From Prostheceraeus crozeri (Eukaryota > Platyhelminthes > Polycladida > Euryleptidae), in the NCBI GenBank assembly GCA_907163375.1, contig CAJQUW010012904.1, positions 1-64,000 on the forward strand: a DNA stretch of 64,000 nucleotides, read 5' to 3'. This document shows, in pieces, positions 1 through 11,897 of the stretch. The position numbers and the translations under genes were made by a program. The notes below the pieces were generated by a model. The model did no database searches and had not been told where the DNA came from. It worked only from the letters and a program-made list of their open reading frames with translations. Numbering within the stretch: position 1 is the stretch's first letter; every line of letters begins with the position of its first letter.

Positions 1-1895
1 ATTGTCGCACTTGTTCATAGAAATAGTTTTTCGTCAATTCAAAAAAACATTGTCAATCACTTTCATGATGAACCCATTACGAGAGACATTTTCAAAAGTA
101 GAAGTTTTTCCCGCGAAATTTAAGTGTATTCTAGGTAGGTATCGTGCCCGGTTGGCAGTGCTACCATTTGAATGGCGCTGATCTTCTCTTCCATCTTACC
201 ACTTTTTTGGGTTCAGAAAACTGCGAGTCGAATGTTCTCAAATTATATAAACCTTTAATCAAGTGCTTATTAGTAGCTTCTAAGCGCGGCGGTTAAAAAT
301 TCAATTGCGAATAGTGTAATGCTGCAGTACTACATTGCATCTTGTGCATTGTTATACGGGGTGATCGCAATCTTCTTGCGGATTTTTGTTAGTCATATTA
401 CGGTGAATACCACTGCGCATTGAACAAAGTTGTTGGATATAAATGAACTATATACAAGTAGGCCTGCGCTCGACGACAAGGTGCACTATCAATTAATACG
501 TTTGAGTTTTATTTCATTAGATACAAAATCAATCATGTGGAATGGAGCACATTGGCTGCTTTGCTGGACGTTAACCATGCTTTTCTAACTGTTTATAACT
601 TTTGCTATCTGGTCTCTTCCTAGAGGAGATTGGGATTGCTTCAGTTGCCACTTTTGTGATAAGAAGATCAGACGTAGTGAAAATCCCGACATCGACAGAC
701 AGCTAACCGCTTTAGCAAGAGTATCGATTCTTTGGAAAGGCTGATTATGGAAACTCCATCCAAGGCTCCGAGAAAATGTGTGGATGATCACAAGGCGCGG
801 AGACTTTCTGATGTCAAGAAGTAAATATTGTTGTAGCTTTAGAAGATGATTCCATCAAATTGCAAAGAGCGGTTGATTGAACAAGAAGTTGAATTTTCAA
901 TGTTTCCTGAATGCAATGTACTCAAGGAAAGTTATCAAACATTTAAAGCATACAGTTTTACAGTGAGATATTTGAAACCTTAAGTTATTCCATCAACGAC
1001 AATTTTATGCTTTGATGATTGAAAGTTTGGATCCTATATTTCATCTTCAATATTAATTTTCATTGATCACACAACATTTTCATTGGGACCTCAAAAATTT
1101 CAACCTCACGAACTCTCACTTGATTGACGCGAAACCGACGCAATCACCTTTGACAATTTGTTGTTCTGTGGTCTCATCTCACCTTTCGATTGGATAAGTT
1201 GCCAGGTAATGGAGGAAGCAGTCAATGTAGAACGGCACAAGGGCATTTTGTTGAACAAAGTACTTCCAGTCAAGACACAGCTACGAAATCGAACACGGAT
1301 GTGCTAATAGGATGGGACAGAGATAAGCACGTAGGGCTCTTGAACCCTAGCACGTTGACATGAAAATTGAATAATCGTTGGATTGGTCAGGATAAGCCAA
1401 CTCCAAAAAGCCTAGACGTTTATCCACTGTTGGACTTCTTGGTAGGGAGCCAGATGCGAAAAGGTGTTTAATATACACCGAACCCAAAATATTTGCATGA
1501 ATTGAGAGGAGGACTAACATTATTTATTGGACAACATAAACAGAGATTGAGTAAAGAAGAGGTTAATTAATTATCGTGCTTAAAAACACTTTTTCATGCG
1601 CGGTGAGCTTTGCATACTCTGTGATAGAAGTCCTCGGTCTGTTGTTTTGAAGTAAAGGTATTCAGTTGACTTCGACTTTTCGTTCTTTAAAGATTGTAAA
1701 AAACTACGTTATGTTGCGTCATAAGTGTGTAAAAATACGCAAGTGTATCACGAGCACCCTGTATGTTCCTTTATGTAAAGCCTTCATTACACACTTTTCT
1801 TAAAATATTTTCCCAAAGCGCAATCTCTCATGATACCCATCTGAAAATTGTTTGGTTTACAAAACGTGAACGTGTGGTATCTATTCTTCTTTCAG
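1..1895. other. Upstream flank, no gene recognised
   Basis: AT-rich non-coding sequence before the first recognisable exon of the DEG/ENaC gene. It is probably intronic, because the exon starting at 1896 begins in the middle of a codon and so needs an earlier exon. I could not identify that exon here. Short open frames in the stretch resemble no family I know. Confidence 0.4.
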
Positions 1896-1971
1896 AGACA
1901 ATTTCGTCAGGGTCGAAATTTATTTTGAAGATTTGAACTACCATACAATGACAATGTCACCTGGCTACGAG
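1896..1971 (+). CDS. DEG/ENaC sodium channel, penultimate exon
   Basis: A short exon encoding the stretch just before the second membrane segment of a degenerin/epithelial sodium channel (trimeric, amiloride-sensitive or ligand-gated cation channel of the plasma membrane). The frame starts at 1897 and reads DNFVRVEIYFEDLNYHTMTM followed by SPGYE. The pattern aromatic-Phe-Glu-Asp-Leu-Asn-Tyr-x-Thr is the conserved extracellular strand before TM2 in this family. It is bounded by a good acceptor (pyrimidine tract plus CAG ending 1895) and a good donor (GAG then GTAAGC from 1972). It ends in phase 0 and the exon at 5095 starts in phase 0, so the two join in frame. Earlier exons lie upstream, outside the recognised part. 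The closest subtype (ASIC-like, peptide-gated or other) cannot be decided from 25 residues. Confidence 0.8.
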
Positions 1972-2235
1972 GTAAGCTGGTGCATGCGCATTATGCTTTT
2001 GAGATTTTCCCCTATAATTATGTATATGTGCACTATTTCAGTGTTTGAAATCATTGCTCAAAGGTCAATGACATGGACCAGCAAGTCAGTAGGGGGATAG
2101 GATTAGGACCCCAGACCAAAACGTGGGCGAGAAAAAACAATTTTCAGTTGGAAAATTGATGTCATAGTTTGGATAATCCTTCCGATCAGTAAAGTTCCTA
2201 AATCACGCTAGCTCGTCTGCCAATCGCATCAGGGG

Positions 2236-2830
2236 CAATATTTTTAGATTTGCAAGTAGCAAGTTAGTGAAATTTCGACGAGCATTCGTTAAATATCACT
2301 TTTAACACACTGCTGGCAAATCGCCTAAGTTAGTCCGCTTACAATAATTAATATATTTGCTGACACAATGTAAATAGAACAATTAAATATTGAGTTGCAT
2401 CCTCAGTTGAAAAGTGGGAACAGACCTGAATAGCTGCCATTTCATCCAATATCAGGAATCATCAGCAGGCCTAGTTCACATCCTTTAACATCGATTTAAT
2501 TATTCTACTACATTGTGTTTTCAAAAAGCAGTATTTATTAATTATTACAGGCTTAACAATATAAGTGATTTGCCAGTAGTGTGTCTTAAGTGATATTTAA
2601 TGAATTCCCGAAATTTCACTAACTTACTAATTTCAAATCTCAAATTGATACGGGTATGGCTGCAACTTTAAATAGGGAGAAGTGTCGATGTTGAAAGATG
2701 TGAACTAGGCCTGCTGATGATTCCTGATATTGGATGAAATGGCAGCTAGTCAGGTCTGTTCCCATTTTTCAACTGAGGATGCAATTCAATAGTTAATTGT
2801 TCTATTTACAGCAATATTTTCTATTTTTAT
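2236..2830. repeat. Complex inverted-repeat block in ENaC intron
   Basis: Two different segments each occur twice, inverted. Segment A (about 2236-2350) matches the reverse complement of about 2545-2650. Segment B (about 2355-2490) matches the reverse complement of about 2690-2830. The order is A-B-A'-B', not the mirrored order of a simple palindrome. A further copy of A lies at 7975-8105 in the same orientation as the first. This is probably a fold-back or MITE-like repeat family; it has no coding capacity. Confidence 0.6.
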
Positions 2831-2959
2831 AGTCAACATTGCATTCATTATATCAATTAAAGTCATGTACTTCACTTAGGTTCTAAGATCTTGTGTAAGC
2901 AAAGCATTGAAATAATCGATTTCTTCTGGAAAATTCCCTGAAATACATGTTGACTATAG

Positions 2960-4010
2960 CGGGGTAATAGGAATAATGTCAATTCTAATGCAAGTGAGAA
3001 ATGAGTTTGAATGATTTTGGAACTAAACTTTTGAATGAAATTGGATCAGTTAGAAGTGCTTCTCTAAATCTTAAAAGCGTTTTTCTGCCTGCATTGCTGT
3101 GAATCAGCTGTTCACTTGTGTATTCATTTTTAAAACAATTAATGCAGTTTTGTTCAACAATATGAAATTTTGCCATTGCGGTATAGTCCTCAATAATAAA
3201 AGTGTCGTCGGGAATATCTTCCGAGAGCCAATTTTCAGTCACAGCTATGTAGGATGGTTTCTTGACACCGACCAAAATACGCAACTCATCCATTTTGCTC
3301 CATATCGATCGAGCATCCAACAGTCATAATGGTGGATACTTGACATTACATAAAATAACTGGCGAAAATGTTTGAGGGAATCACGTGACCATACTTTACT
3401 CTGATAAATTACAACGTCTTCCCCCTCAGCTTTTCTCCTCTCATGCTCACGACGAAGTGGGAGCCACATTTGTCGTTGACGCTTTGTCGTTATGTATGAA
3501 GACCGTTTAGAATTGTGAATTGGTCATTTTTCCACGAAATATTTTATCCAAGCTGTGGTTATCTATTTAAGCATCCTTAAAGCCCAAAACTTCAAAGATT
3601 TGACCCACGCTTGAAATGACATTTTGTTGACGATTTGGTAGAGAGCCAACGTTCGATTCCTCCAGACCAAAAATAACACTGCTGTCTCTCCTGTCTCTTC
3701 AACTATGCTCAGTTTGAATTCATCTAACTGCAAGAATGACAGCTTCAGTGCATTTATTTCTGATTGATGATGTCGCTGAACCATTTGAATGTCATTTAAA
3801 GAATTCTCTATCGTAGCAATTCGCGAGTCAATAGATAGAATTCGGTTTTCCAGGCGTAGGAAGTCCTCCCTTATCGATTTCAGCAGATCTTCTTTAAGAC
3901 TCTTTATGATGATATTTATTTCACTCAAAGTAGGAAATTGATCATTGTAGCCAACAGCAGAATTAGATCTTGTTTTTGCGGAAGGCATTATTGAACGGAC
4001 TCCTGTTCAG
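2960..4010 (-). mobile_element. CR1/L2-like LINE remnant (ORF1 and start of ORF2)
   Basis: On the minus strand 3988-3563 reads as a LINE ORF1-type protein with a coiled coil (heptads around REDFLRLENRILSIDSRIA). The end of an ORF1 follows (ERRKAEGEDVVIYQSKVW, near 3400). Then comes the start of an ORF2 endonuclease at 3320-3225 (ARSIWSKMDELRILVGVKK, then AVTENWLSEDIPDD), with the Thr-Glu-x-Trp-Leu of apurinic-type endonucleases. The reading frame changes several times and the reverse transcriptase is missing, so the copy is dead. It lies antisense inside the intron of the DEG/ENaC gene. The clade call rests on general resemblance only. Confidence 0.7.
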
Positions 4011-4014
4011 GAAA

Positions 4015-4125
4015 AATCACGAAAATGAACCGCTCAGACTCGATCCTGGATCCCAGAGGTTCTTCAGACAATACTTTACGCGCTAGACCACTGCACACTT
4101 ATCGCCTCGATCGTGTGTCTCCAAG
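4015..4125 (-). repeat. tRNA-like (SINE-type) segment
   Basis: The minus strand carries an A-box-like GCAGTGGTCTAGCGCG and, about 45 nt later, a B-box-like GGATCGAGTCT, the spacing of an internal RNA polymerase III promoter. It lies immediately 5' of the LINE ORF1 remnant on the same strand, so it may be a SINE or a tRNA-like LINE 5' end. I do not see a full cloverleaf and do not call a functional tRNA. Confidence 0.4.
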
Positions 4126-5094
4126 TGATTCAGAAAATACGTGTAACGCGTTGCGTCACGTCTCGATGACAAAAAATGTCACCACGCCAACCGATGTAAG
4201 TGGAATAAGGCTCACCAAACGTCCAAACCAATGAACTATATGAGAAGGGATGTAATCAACGATAATGGTCCACCAGAGACACAAATGATTGAGAGAATGA
4301 CACGAGGAGAGCTGGCTGAGCAGGATTGTGTAAATAATTCCAAAAAATGCCAAAAGACACAGGATTTGATCACAGAGATTAATATCGACAGATGAAAATC
4401 GGAGCGACGTCAGCGCACCACGCAGACACGTACATGTAGATGGACGTACTACTGCTCCACTTCGTAGCAAATATATCATCTCCCTTGACATTTGCCAGGC
4501 GAGCAGATCTTAAAGCAGTTCTCAGTTCTTTAATGCTGATGACCACCGTCTAAAACAAGGTCTTCTGAAAGAACTCGACATTTATGTGATCAACTCCACC
4601 CTTTCAAACAGTTCAATCATGTGTGCAAGGTCAATTAAAACCCTTTCAAATGTGGCGACAGGCCAGATTGACGACAGAATAGCTTTTGGACCCCAAACTG
4701 AGAGTGGCATCGTCGATAGCCTGTGAACGACATTTTGTTTCACGGAACCTGCGCGTTCATTATTTATCTACTAGCTTTATTGTCATAATTTTTTATACAG
4801 TTGTTTCCTTGACGCGTGATGAAGTTATTATTATTAAGTACATTAAACTATTTCGTAGCGAGGCTGACTTCTGAAAGCAATTAATTGATTGAAAATAAAA
4901 AACAATTTCAACGGTAGTGCTGCTGTTTGATCTCTTTGAGTCTGTCTAAATTGTGCAGCATGTAATCAACAAACATACTTCTTGATTGGCGGAAATTCCC
5001 GTCCCATTACGATAAAAAATAACCAAGATTTCCTTGGGATTCCTATTCATACCAACAAGTTTGTCAATATAGTAATGCTCATGTTCTTCTTCAG

Positions 5095-5331
5095 ATCCAG
5101 GATTTGTTGGCTGATATGGGAGGACAAGTAGGACTCTGGCTGGGTCTCTCCGTTTTAACAATCTTCGAGGTCGTCGAACTCTTCATTGATATTGCGCTCT
5201 TGATCGTCTACAAACAACAGACAAGGATTCTTAAGAAAAACATTGAAAAGACGATGGATAAAGAGATGACAGATGGTGCGAGACAAGCAAAGGAGATAGA
5301 ATTGCAAAGAATCAATCAAGCTTGGGGTTAA
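5095..5331 (+). CDS. DEG/ENaC sodium channel, terminal exon
   Basis: The last coding exon of a degenerin/epithelial sodium channel subunit. It follows an acceptor (TTCTTCTTCAG ending 5094) and reads IQDLLADMGGQVGLWLGLSV, then a long hydrophobic TM2 ending LLIVY, then a basic and acidic cytoplasmic tail of about 40 residues ending INQAWG and TAA at 5329. The Gly-Gly-Gln-x-Gly-Leu-Trp-x-Gly signature and the G-x-S filter (Gly-Leu-Ser) are diagnostic of the family pore. With the exon at 1896-1971 it forms a phase-compatible pair across a 3.1 kb intron carrying a fold-back block and an antisense LINE. No AATAAA is obvious close downstream. Confidence 0.88.
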   Translation: MQDLLADMGGQVGLWLGLSVLTIFEVVELFIDIALLIVYKQQTRILKKNIEKTMDKEMTDGARQAKEIELQRINQAWG

Positions 5332-6073
5332 GGGAGACGACTCCATGGAAATCATCTTTCGTCATTTCACTCTTTCCTTTTTGGATGCCACATTGTAAAT
5401 TTCTATACTTCAAATACTCAACTTTTATCAGTGTTTGATTTTACACGGTGAGATGCTAAGTCAAAAGCACAATGTACGTAAGTAAGAGCCCGCATCTGCC
5501 GCACAGTGCACTTAGACGTGCCATAAGAAACATTTGACGACTGCATCTTTTCTAATCTGCAATGTACACTTGCCTTCCTTTTCAAGTCTGAGAAACTATC
5601 GATTTGATGTAAAATATATATTTCTCTTTGTGTGACTTCTGTCTGTTACGAATATGCTTTGCTTTGTGGTATCAAACACCTTATGAACCATATTCACCCA
5701 AATCAAAGAGCCATTCAAAAGTAGGAGGATGGACACAAACCGGTGCAGGCACATCAGAGATATACAATAATTGATAGCATAGTGCTTCGGAAACTTTTTC
5801 TCAAATACTGTTTCGTTTGTGGCAACATTTGAACTCTTAATTGATTACTGGTCCATTTCATACACCACTTGATCACGTGATCGAAATGGGATTACGACAA
5901 GGAATGTCAAGTCGAAATGTCATCGAGATGACATTCATAAAACTGCTCCAGTGAAAGCCTCGAAATATAATTTATACAACAGGAACGATCTCAGGAACAT
6001 CTAATTAATATCAGGTGTTTTATCATCGATTCTTTAAGTCCACTCAACAATCACACCAATAATAAGCTTATGT

Positions 6074-6241
6074 GGAGAGCCGGTCAATATTGTATGAAGA
6101 TCACCCAGATATGCAAGGAAGCAATATAGACCGGTACATTACAGTTGTAAATATGAGTAGACAGCAAGAGGGTCACCTGAAATCAAATTGATAAAACAAA
6201 TTAAGTGAAATCGTATGACTGCAGTAATTGACCGGCTCTCC
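6074..6241. mobile_element. MITE with 15-bp terminal inverted repeats
   Basis: GGAGAGCCGGTCAAT at 6074-6088 is perfectly inverted at 6227-6241, enclosing 138 bp of AT-rich non-coding DNA. The size and perfect ends suggest a miniature inverted-repeat transposable element. No clear target duplication is visible, so the superfamily is unknown. Confidence 0.55.
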
Positions 6242-6511
6242 GAAAGTTTTTTGTATCATCAAGCGTCACAGACAATCAAATGGGCCGACACTATCATTGC
6301 AATGTATTTTATTAGACTTCGTGAGCATTAATTACTTCATATCGATTTTGCACTACATTCGTTGCATTATCAAGTTAGATAGAGATAAGGCAAATGTTTC
6401 AACTATTGCTCTTATTCTTAAAACAATTGGCTTCATTTTGAAATTTTATCATACATTCAGTTCATAGATAGATATTGATGCATTCCATTTTAGCATAGAA
6501 ATCGAATTTTG

Positions 6512-6718
6512 TCAGATTTGATAGGAAAGGTGACATACCGTAGTTGTTTTCACGTCATAACATACTGGCCATTCAACAAAGAAATGAAACATGGTTTCTA
6601 CATAGCCAGTGTCACATTGTCTGCATGTTCGATCTTCCCATATTTCTTTATTTCGATAGCTTCCAGTTCTTACTTGAAGATCGTGATTTCCTGATCTAGC
6701 TCCAAAGTTTCCAAGCAT
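6512..6718 (-). pseudogene. LINE reverse transcriptase C-terminal zinc-knuckle scrap
   Basis: The minus strand encodes RTCRQCDTGYVETMFHFFVE, followed by WPVCYDV. This is the Cys-x2-Cys...His...Cys pattern found after the reverse transcriptase in several LINE groups. No polymerase domain is adjacent, so it is an isolated fragment. Confidence 0.5.
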
Positions 6719-7974
6719 CCCAGAGTTGGAAATACGAAATTTTTTGAACTAATCAGGAAATCAGGGTCTAGAGTCGATATGCCGGCATTTTAGAACCTGA
6801 AAAAATGTACACCTTAGATTGATTCATTTTTAAAATAATTGAGATCAATTAAAAATTCCTTTTAATTGTATACTTCAATCACTTAACTGAATACTGCGTG
6901 CATACTGACAAAATGCTGCATGTTTCAAACTGTGACTGCGTTCCTCTTGCGATTGCATGATACATGTACGTTCTTGCGGTATTGAGTCAGATTTGAAAAG
7001 TCAATTGATTAGTTCAGGAGCCGATTCCAGATCATCAGGGCGGAACTTGGCTGATTTCCGCTACACCGTTGTCCCCCATGTACATTGAGAACTAAAAGCC
7101 TGGGGCGAACCGCAAATTCCAGAAGCAATAATAAATTTTTGTTTCAATCTATCATCCTGCGGTGATGCTGAAACAATGTTTATAAAGAGAAGAACTCTAA
7201 GTACAGGCTACTGTCTGATGCTATTAAGTTTTGTAGACTTCTCAGTTGGATCACGTCTTCTTCGGTGAATGATCTTCTCCCTTCGATCTTCCGAAAACCG
7301 CATATTCTCCTTATCCTATTGTCCTCGGCCGTTTGAAATTTTGTCATCCTATTTGAATCGGCGACCTTGTGTAAAAAAGCCATCAATTAGAATATTCATC
7401 AGTCAGACGCTACTTTTAAACAGTCTAATAGTATGGACTTCAACAGGTTCTTCAATAACAATGAAAGAAATGTTTATTGTATAATCGTTGTGGCGCAATC
7501 GACTTGTCAGCAGTTTTCTGACAAACTGACGTCATTTCATGAGTTTCATGTCAACCTCTTGAGATGAGCACATTGCTGTATGGATGTATGTATTCAATGG
7601 AAATTTCGTAATCACACAGTATGAACTATAAGAGACAATCACTTCATTCTGATCCATAAAAGAAAAATCTCACGAGTACGCATTTATCTTTAGTGCATGG
7701 AAAATCACACAGTGTGACAAAAAAATTTAAACGCGAATCAAGTGATACTTTTTTCTTTGTTTGATGTCGCTGATACTAATTATAACTTTAGTTTTCACCC
7801 ATCATTTCAAGTTTTTCAGGTGTATGATTTTCTAATGACATGTTATAATAAATAACATTTAAAGGGTGCAATAAGATAGATTTTCAGCACTATTCAAGTG
7901 ATTAGAATAACCATGAAAGATTCTAATATCCTTAATACTTTAGATTTTTGATAAATTCCAATTTCCCCGTGATT

Positions 7975-8105
7975 TGAGATTTGCAATTAGCAAGTTAGTA
8001 AAATTTCGACGGGGATTTATTAAATATCACTTTAAACTGAATACTGACAAATCGCCTAAGTTAGCACGCCTGCAATAATTCATAAATTTCTGTTAATTTT
8101 TGCAG
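7975..8105 (+). repeat. Third copy of the 2.2-2.8 kb repeat segment A
   Basis: Shares AGCAAGTTAGT, AAATTTCGACG and CAAATCGCCTAAGTTAG, in the same order and similar spacing, with 2260-2340. It shows that this segment is a dispersed repeat and not a unique local palindrome. Confidence 0.6.
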
Positions 8106-8854
8106 GCGCACTACCTTCGGCAAATTGGCCGGTAGGCATTTAAATCATTTTTATTGTTCTCTTGAAGAGACAGAGTTGCAGAATTAAACATGAAATTCTT
8201 GGTAAAGCAACTTTTGGATATTGCTACTCTATTGTGCAAGTGGGGGCCTGTTTTTTTGTTGTTATCAACCCGAAGAGTCCAACCTTAAGGGACAACAAAA
8301 GTGATTCCGTTACCTTTTGGTTTTTTAAATTTTGAATTTAAATTATGCTATATTAGATTAAATTTCTTGAATTCGCACTATGTTTAAATAATACTGGTAA
8401 TCTAAGTCACGAATTTCAATGCATACCGAATGACGATAAAAGTTTTCAATATTGGATGTACCCATTAACTTTGGTGAATTAATATTGAAGAATTTAGAAT
8501 AAACAGAGTTGGCGCGGGAATGGGAGGGAATTTCCATCATGTTGTGGTGTGGGAACAGAATTTTTACATTTTGGACTACTTTGGATAGTCTGTGAATCAT
8601 ATATCAAATGCATCAATAGTGCTTCAGCATGTCCACAGGAAACATTTAAATGTAATCTTTGGCTATACATCAGCACATCATCTATAAATCAAAAATAATT
8701 AATGATAAGTTTAAGTATGAAAACGTGATGTATCACTATGAAATATGTATCTATTGATGTGTTTTCAATAAATATCGGTGCATACCGTTGTTTGCGGAAA
8801 AGGTGCTTTACTTCTCAATTTTGATTCTTTGGTATTTCTCAGTCATATCTCATT

Positions 8855-10146
8855 GGGACGCCGGATTTAATTCAATTGCCATATTCACAAAAATGTTGAT
8901 ATGTTATTAATTAAATGCCTAGAATATCTCCAAAGGTGCACAATTTCAATTTGTCACGAATTTGATGCAGAAAGTTGCACTGGGTGGGTTCCACTTATAA
9001 TGGTAATATAACACCTGGCACATTCATATCACTTGCCATTTGTGTTATAGATGTTTCATTGAGTCACCATGAATTCATACTGTGAAGAACTAATAATATA
9101 GATTGAAAAATTACATTACAAGCATGGGAATATTACGAAGAAGCAACTAAGCAACTCGTAAACTCAAAAGATTTTTGGGCGAACAAAAGCCCCGAGCGAG
9201 TCGACGATTGATTAAGAAGATTGGGGAGACCAGCTCTGTGTTGGATATTAAATCTGTATTGCGTCGTGGACCTGCGCGATCCCAGTGTGATTTCAATGTT
9301 GCAAGGGAGAGCGTGGAGGGAAATCCCACAACGTCTTTACGTCATCGGTCAAAGCAACTAGAGATTTCATCTCAGCTCGAGACCTTAAATGAACAAGACT
9401 TATGGTTACAACAAGATGGTGCAACTTGCCATACTGCACGCGAATCCGTTGCTCAGAGAGAAATTTTCTTACCCGCCGTTTCTCCAGAAATAGCATAGAA
9501 ATAGATTGTTTGTCTACAGTTGACTGGAATGGAAATTGATACAAGGTCGTGGCACACCGGGGTAACTAAGTTGGGGCATGAACCACCAATGAAAAGCTAG
9601 GAATTGCACATGTGACTTCTTCTAGCCCAATCGTTTAGCCGTTGACAAGTGTATCTAAGCGAACATGCGTGCGATTTTTGTGCCACTATTATGTATTGCA
9701 TGAAGCTTTACTTCCATTCTAGAAGTTTATTGTTATCAATTTCTATGAGCAATGGTGATTATTGATGGCCACCACGATCATGTGATTTCTTTCTTTGGGG
9801 CCATGTGAAATCACGGGTATATTTAAACAAATCCAACACGATTGCTCAATTGAAGCATGAGATTCGAGGGGGCATTGGAGGAATCACGTCAAGCTGTCAA
9901 CATTTCCTTCACAGAATAAGAGCATGCCAATAAATAAGCCACCCTTTTAATAAGAGGGGCTTATTTAAAGCATGCTGTTTTTCAAAAGTGAATAACAAAC
10001 GTGGATGAAAATTTGTTTTGTGATCAATTTCCTTGTAAACCGACGCTGCAAAAAGAATTGGCTCGCCTTTAAAGATATTCTAGGTAATAAATCAATAACA
10101 GATCAACAGTATTGTGGATATGGCAATTGAATTAAAGCCGCCGTCC
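8855..10146 (+). mobile_element. Tc1/mariner-superfamily element, decayed
   Basis: Terminal inverted repeats of about 90-100 bp: GACGCCGGATTTAATTCAAT near 8857 matches the reverse complement of sequence ending 10146. The + strand between them encodes transposase pieces of the IS630/mariner type: a helix-turn-helix region (GRTKAPSESTI, seen in mixed frames near 9180), the second catalytic Asp in WLQQDGATCHTARESVA (9402-9452), and after an interruption WPPRSCDF...FFLWGHVKSRVY (9760-9820). Frames are broken and a 254-bp MITE interrupts the gene at 9494-9747, so the copy is dead. Confidence 0.75.
9494..9747 (+). mobile_element. hAT-like MITE, copy A (in mariner transposase)
   Basis: Starts CATAGAAATAGATTG and ends CAATTTCTATG. 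It is flanked by imperfect 8-bp duplications AGAAATAG and AGCAATGG. Host transposase sequence resumes directly after it in the expected place (Asn-Gly-Asp before WPPRS), confirming insertion into the older mariner-type element. Related copies lie at 19494, 30353, 30630 and 52279. Confidence 0.8.
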
Positions 10147-10918
10147 TAATCTGGACATCCTATATCTGTAGGCAGCTATCGCTTCTTCTGTCGCTTCAAT
10201 AATAAGCAGAGTATCAATCATTTGAAGCTATTAAACTAGTAGCGTTTACAAAATATTGACGCATATCTTTGTAGTATAGCTTACATGTGACTGCAATTGT
10301 TAACGGATTACTAAAAATAATATTGTACATTGTACATATCAGATGTCAATCAGGCATTGATTGTCAACACATCTATATCGCTCTATACGGAGATATGATA
10401 TCACAAGAGCGTCGTTGCTTGACAACATGTGTGATTTGTACAAATCATGTGCTGTGAGAGCATGCTGAATATTGTATTAAAAGAAGTTTTCCAGTGGTGT
10501 CTATGAATTCTTATAGGATTCCCATTGAGATTTTTGTGGTGTGGGACAACTTTTTGAGTGTTAATCACGTCTCACGGCAACTCTGGAAATATACACATTC
10601 ATATTTCCACCTGCATGACATCGATCAACTACATGATATAAGAATAACGAGAATCGTCGCTCATTGCTTTGTTAGACATTTCATATGAAAAACCGCGTAC
10701 TTTAGCTTTAGGTAAATTTTTTAATCCGCCTGTTAGACACTTCACATCATAATCAAAAACGACCCATTTACGCTACAGTTCGAATATCACTTATTCAGGT
10801 CATATTACCTAACAGCGCATATCGCGCATAGCACTTGACACTGCGAGCAGCCTACTGCTCATTACGAAGTCACACTGTTAAAGCTAGCTGCTTGATATCA
10901 GAATTCGCAAGTCATCGA

Positions 10919-11446
10919 ATGATGTCAGGCAGATTTGGTCAGAGGCATCTTCTGGCCTTGTTGGCGAGCTCTGGCATTGGGATTTGCTATGCCATGAGAA
11001 GCAGCATGAGTGTCCTTATCGTGGCGATGGTGAATTCAACTTCTGTTGCAAAAAATCAAAGCACACCGCCATCGTTTGTCTGTCTCATGAATACTGCCGA
11101 ACCTCAGAACAAATCCATGTCTCATTTTGATCTTCTGCCATGGCCTCGTGAGATCCAAGGCCTCATTTTGAGCGCATTCTTCTGGGGCTATATTCTCCCA
11201 CAGATTCCATCAGGAGGTCTAGCCCAACGGTTTGGAGGGAAATGGCCTATGGCGATATCAGTTCTGACGTCATCTGTTTTTACAATGTTGTGTCCGCTTG
11301 CTGCTCGAGCAGGTCAGTGGTATTTTATTGCCGTAAGGGTTTTGGAAGGAGTTGCTCAGAGTCCCCTTTTTCCTGTTATGGGAGCAATGATGGGAAGATG
11401 GAGTGCACATGGAGAAGAAGGATTCCTCTTGTCAGTGGTTTACCAG
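10919..11446 (+). CDS. SLC17-family anion transporter, exon 1
   Basis: N-terminal 176 residues of a major facilitator transporter of the SLC17 (sialin / vesicular or sodium-phosphate) type, which moves organic anions or phosphate across lysosomal, vesicular or plasma membranes. The first in-frame ATG is a doublet at 10919/10922. TM1 is at residues 9-38, then a luminal loop with three N-glycosylation sequons (Asn39, 46, 64), and TM2 with FFWGYILPQIPSG (87-99). Next comes the family signature QRFGGKW (103-109), and RVLEGVAQSPLFPVMGAMMG at 140-159. The exon ends at a donor (TACCAG then GTAATA) in phase 0. Exon 2 lies at 15948. Together they give about 479 aa, the usual family length. Substrate cannot be told from sequence alone. 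Confidence 0.9.
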
Positions 11447-11897
11447 GTAATAAGAAGCATTAAATCATCACATCACTGCACGTTACAATTCATATTACAC
11501 GTTGAAGTACCAAGACCACGAAACAATAGACAAAACTGCAGCTTTGATTCTTAATTTTATTTTAATGTGTTCTCAAAAATTTATGAAAGAAAGCTGTTTG
11601 ATATCTATGAAAGTTTATGTCATGAAAATATATCTCGTGACGAACGGGACCATCAAGATAACTAAAAGCATATTCCGACAATAAATAATATCGCATTTTG
11701 ACAATATTCTAACAGAACTCAGATGAGAGACATACAGTGTTGTTCGATAAAACTGAATCACCTCTAAATTTTCCGAAAAAATGATCAAAAACAACTATTG
11801 TTCGATTCAATTCTGTTGATTAGCATTTGACCATTAACAAAAACATAAGAGAAGGGAAAGATTGACAAAATACATGTCAAACAAGTATCTCAGATGA

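Larger units (their letters stand above)
5332..8854. other. Intergenic region with small repeats
   Basis: No convincing gene. Besides the MITE at 6074, the LINE scrap at 6512 and the repeat at 7975, I see only AT-rich sequence and short open frames without family resemblance. Confidence 0.4.
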
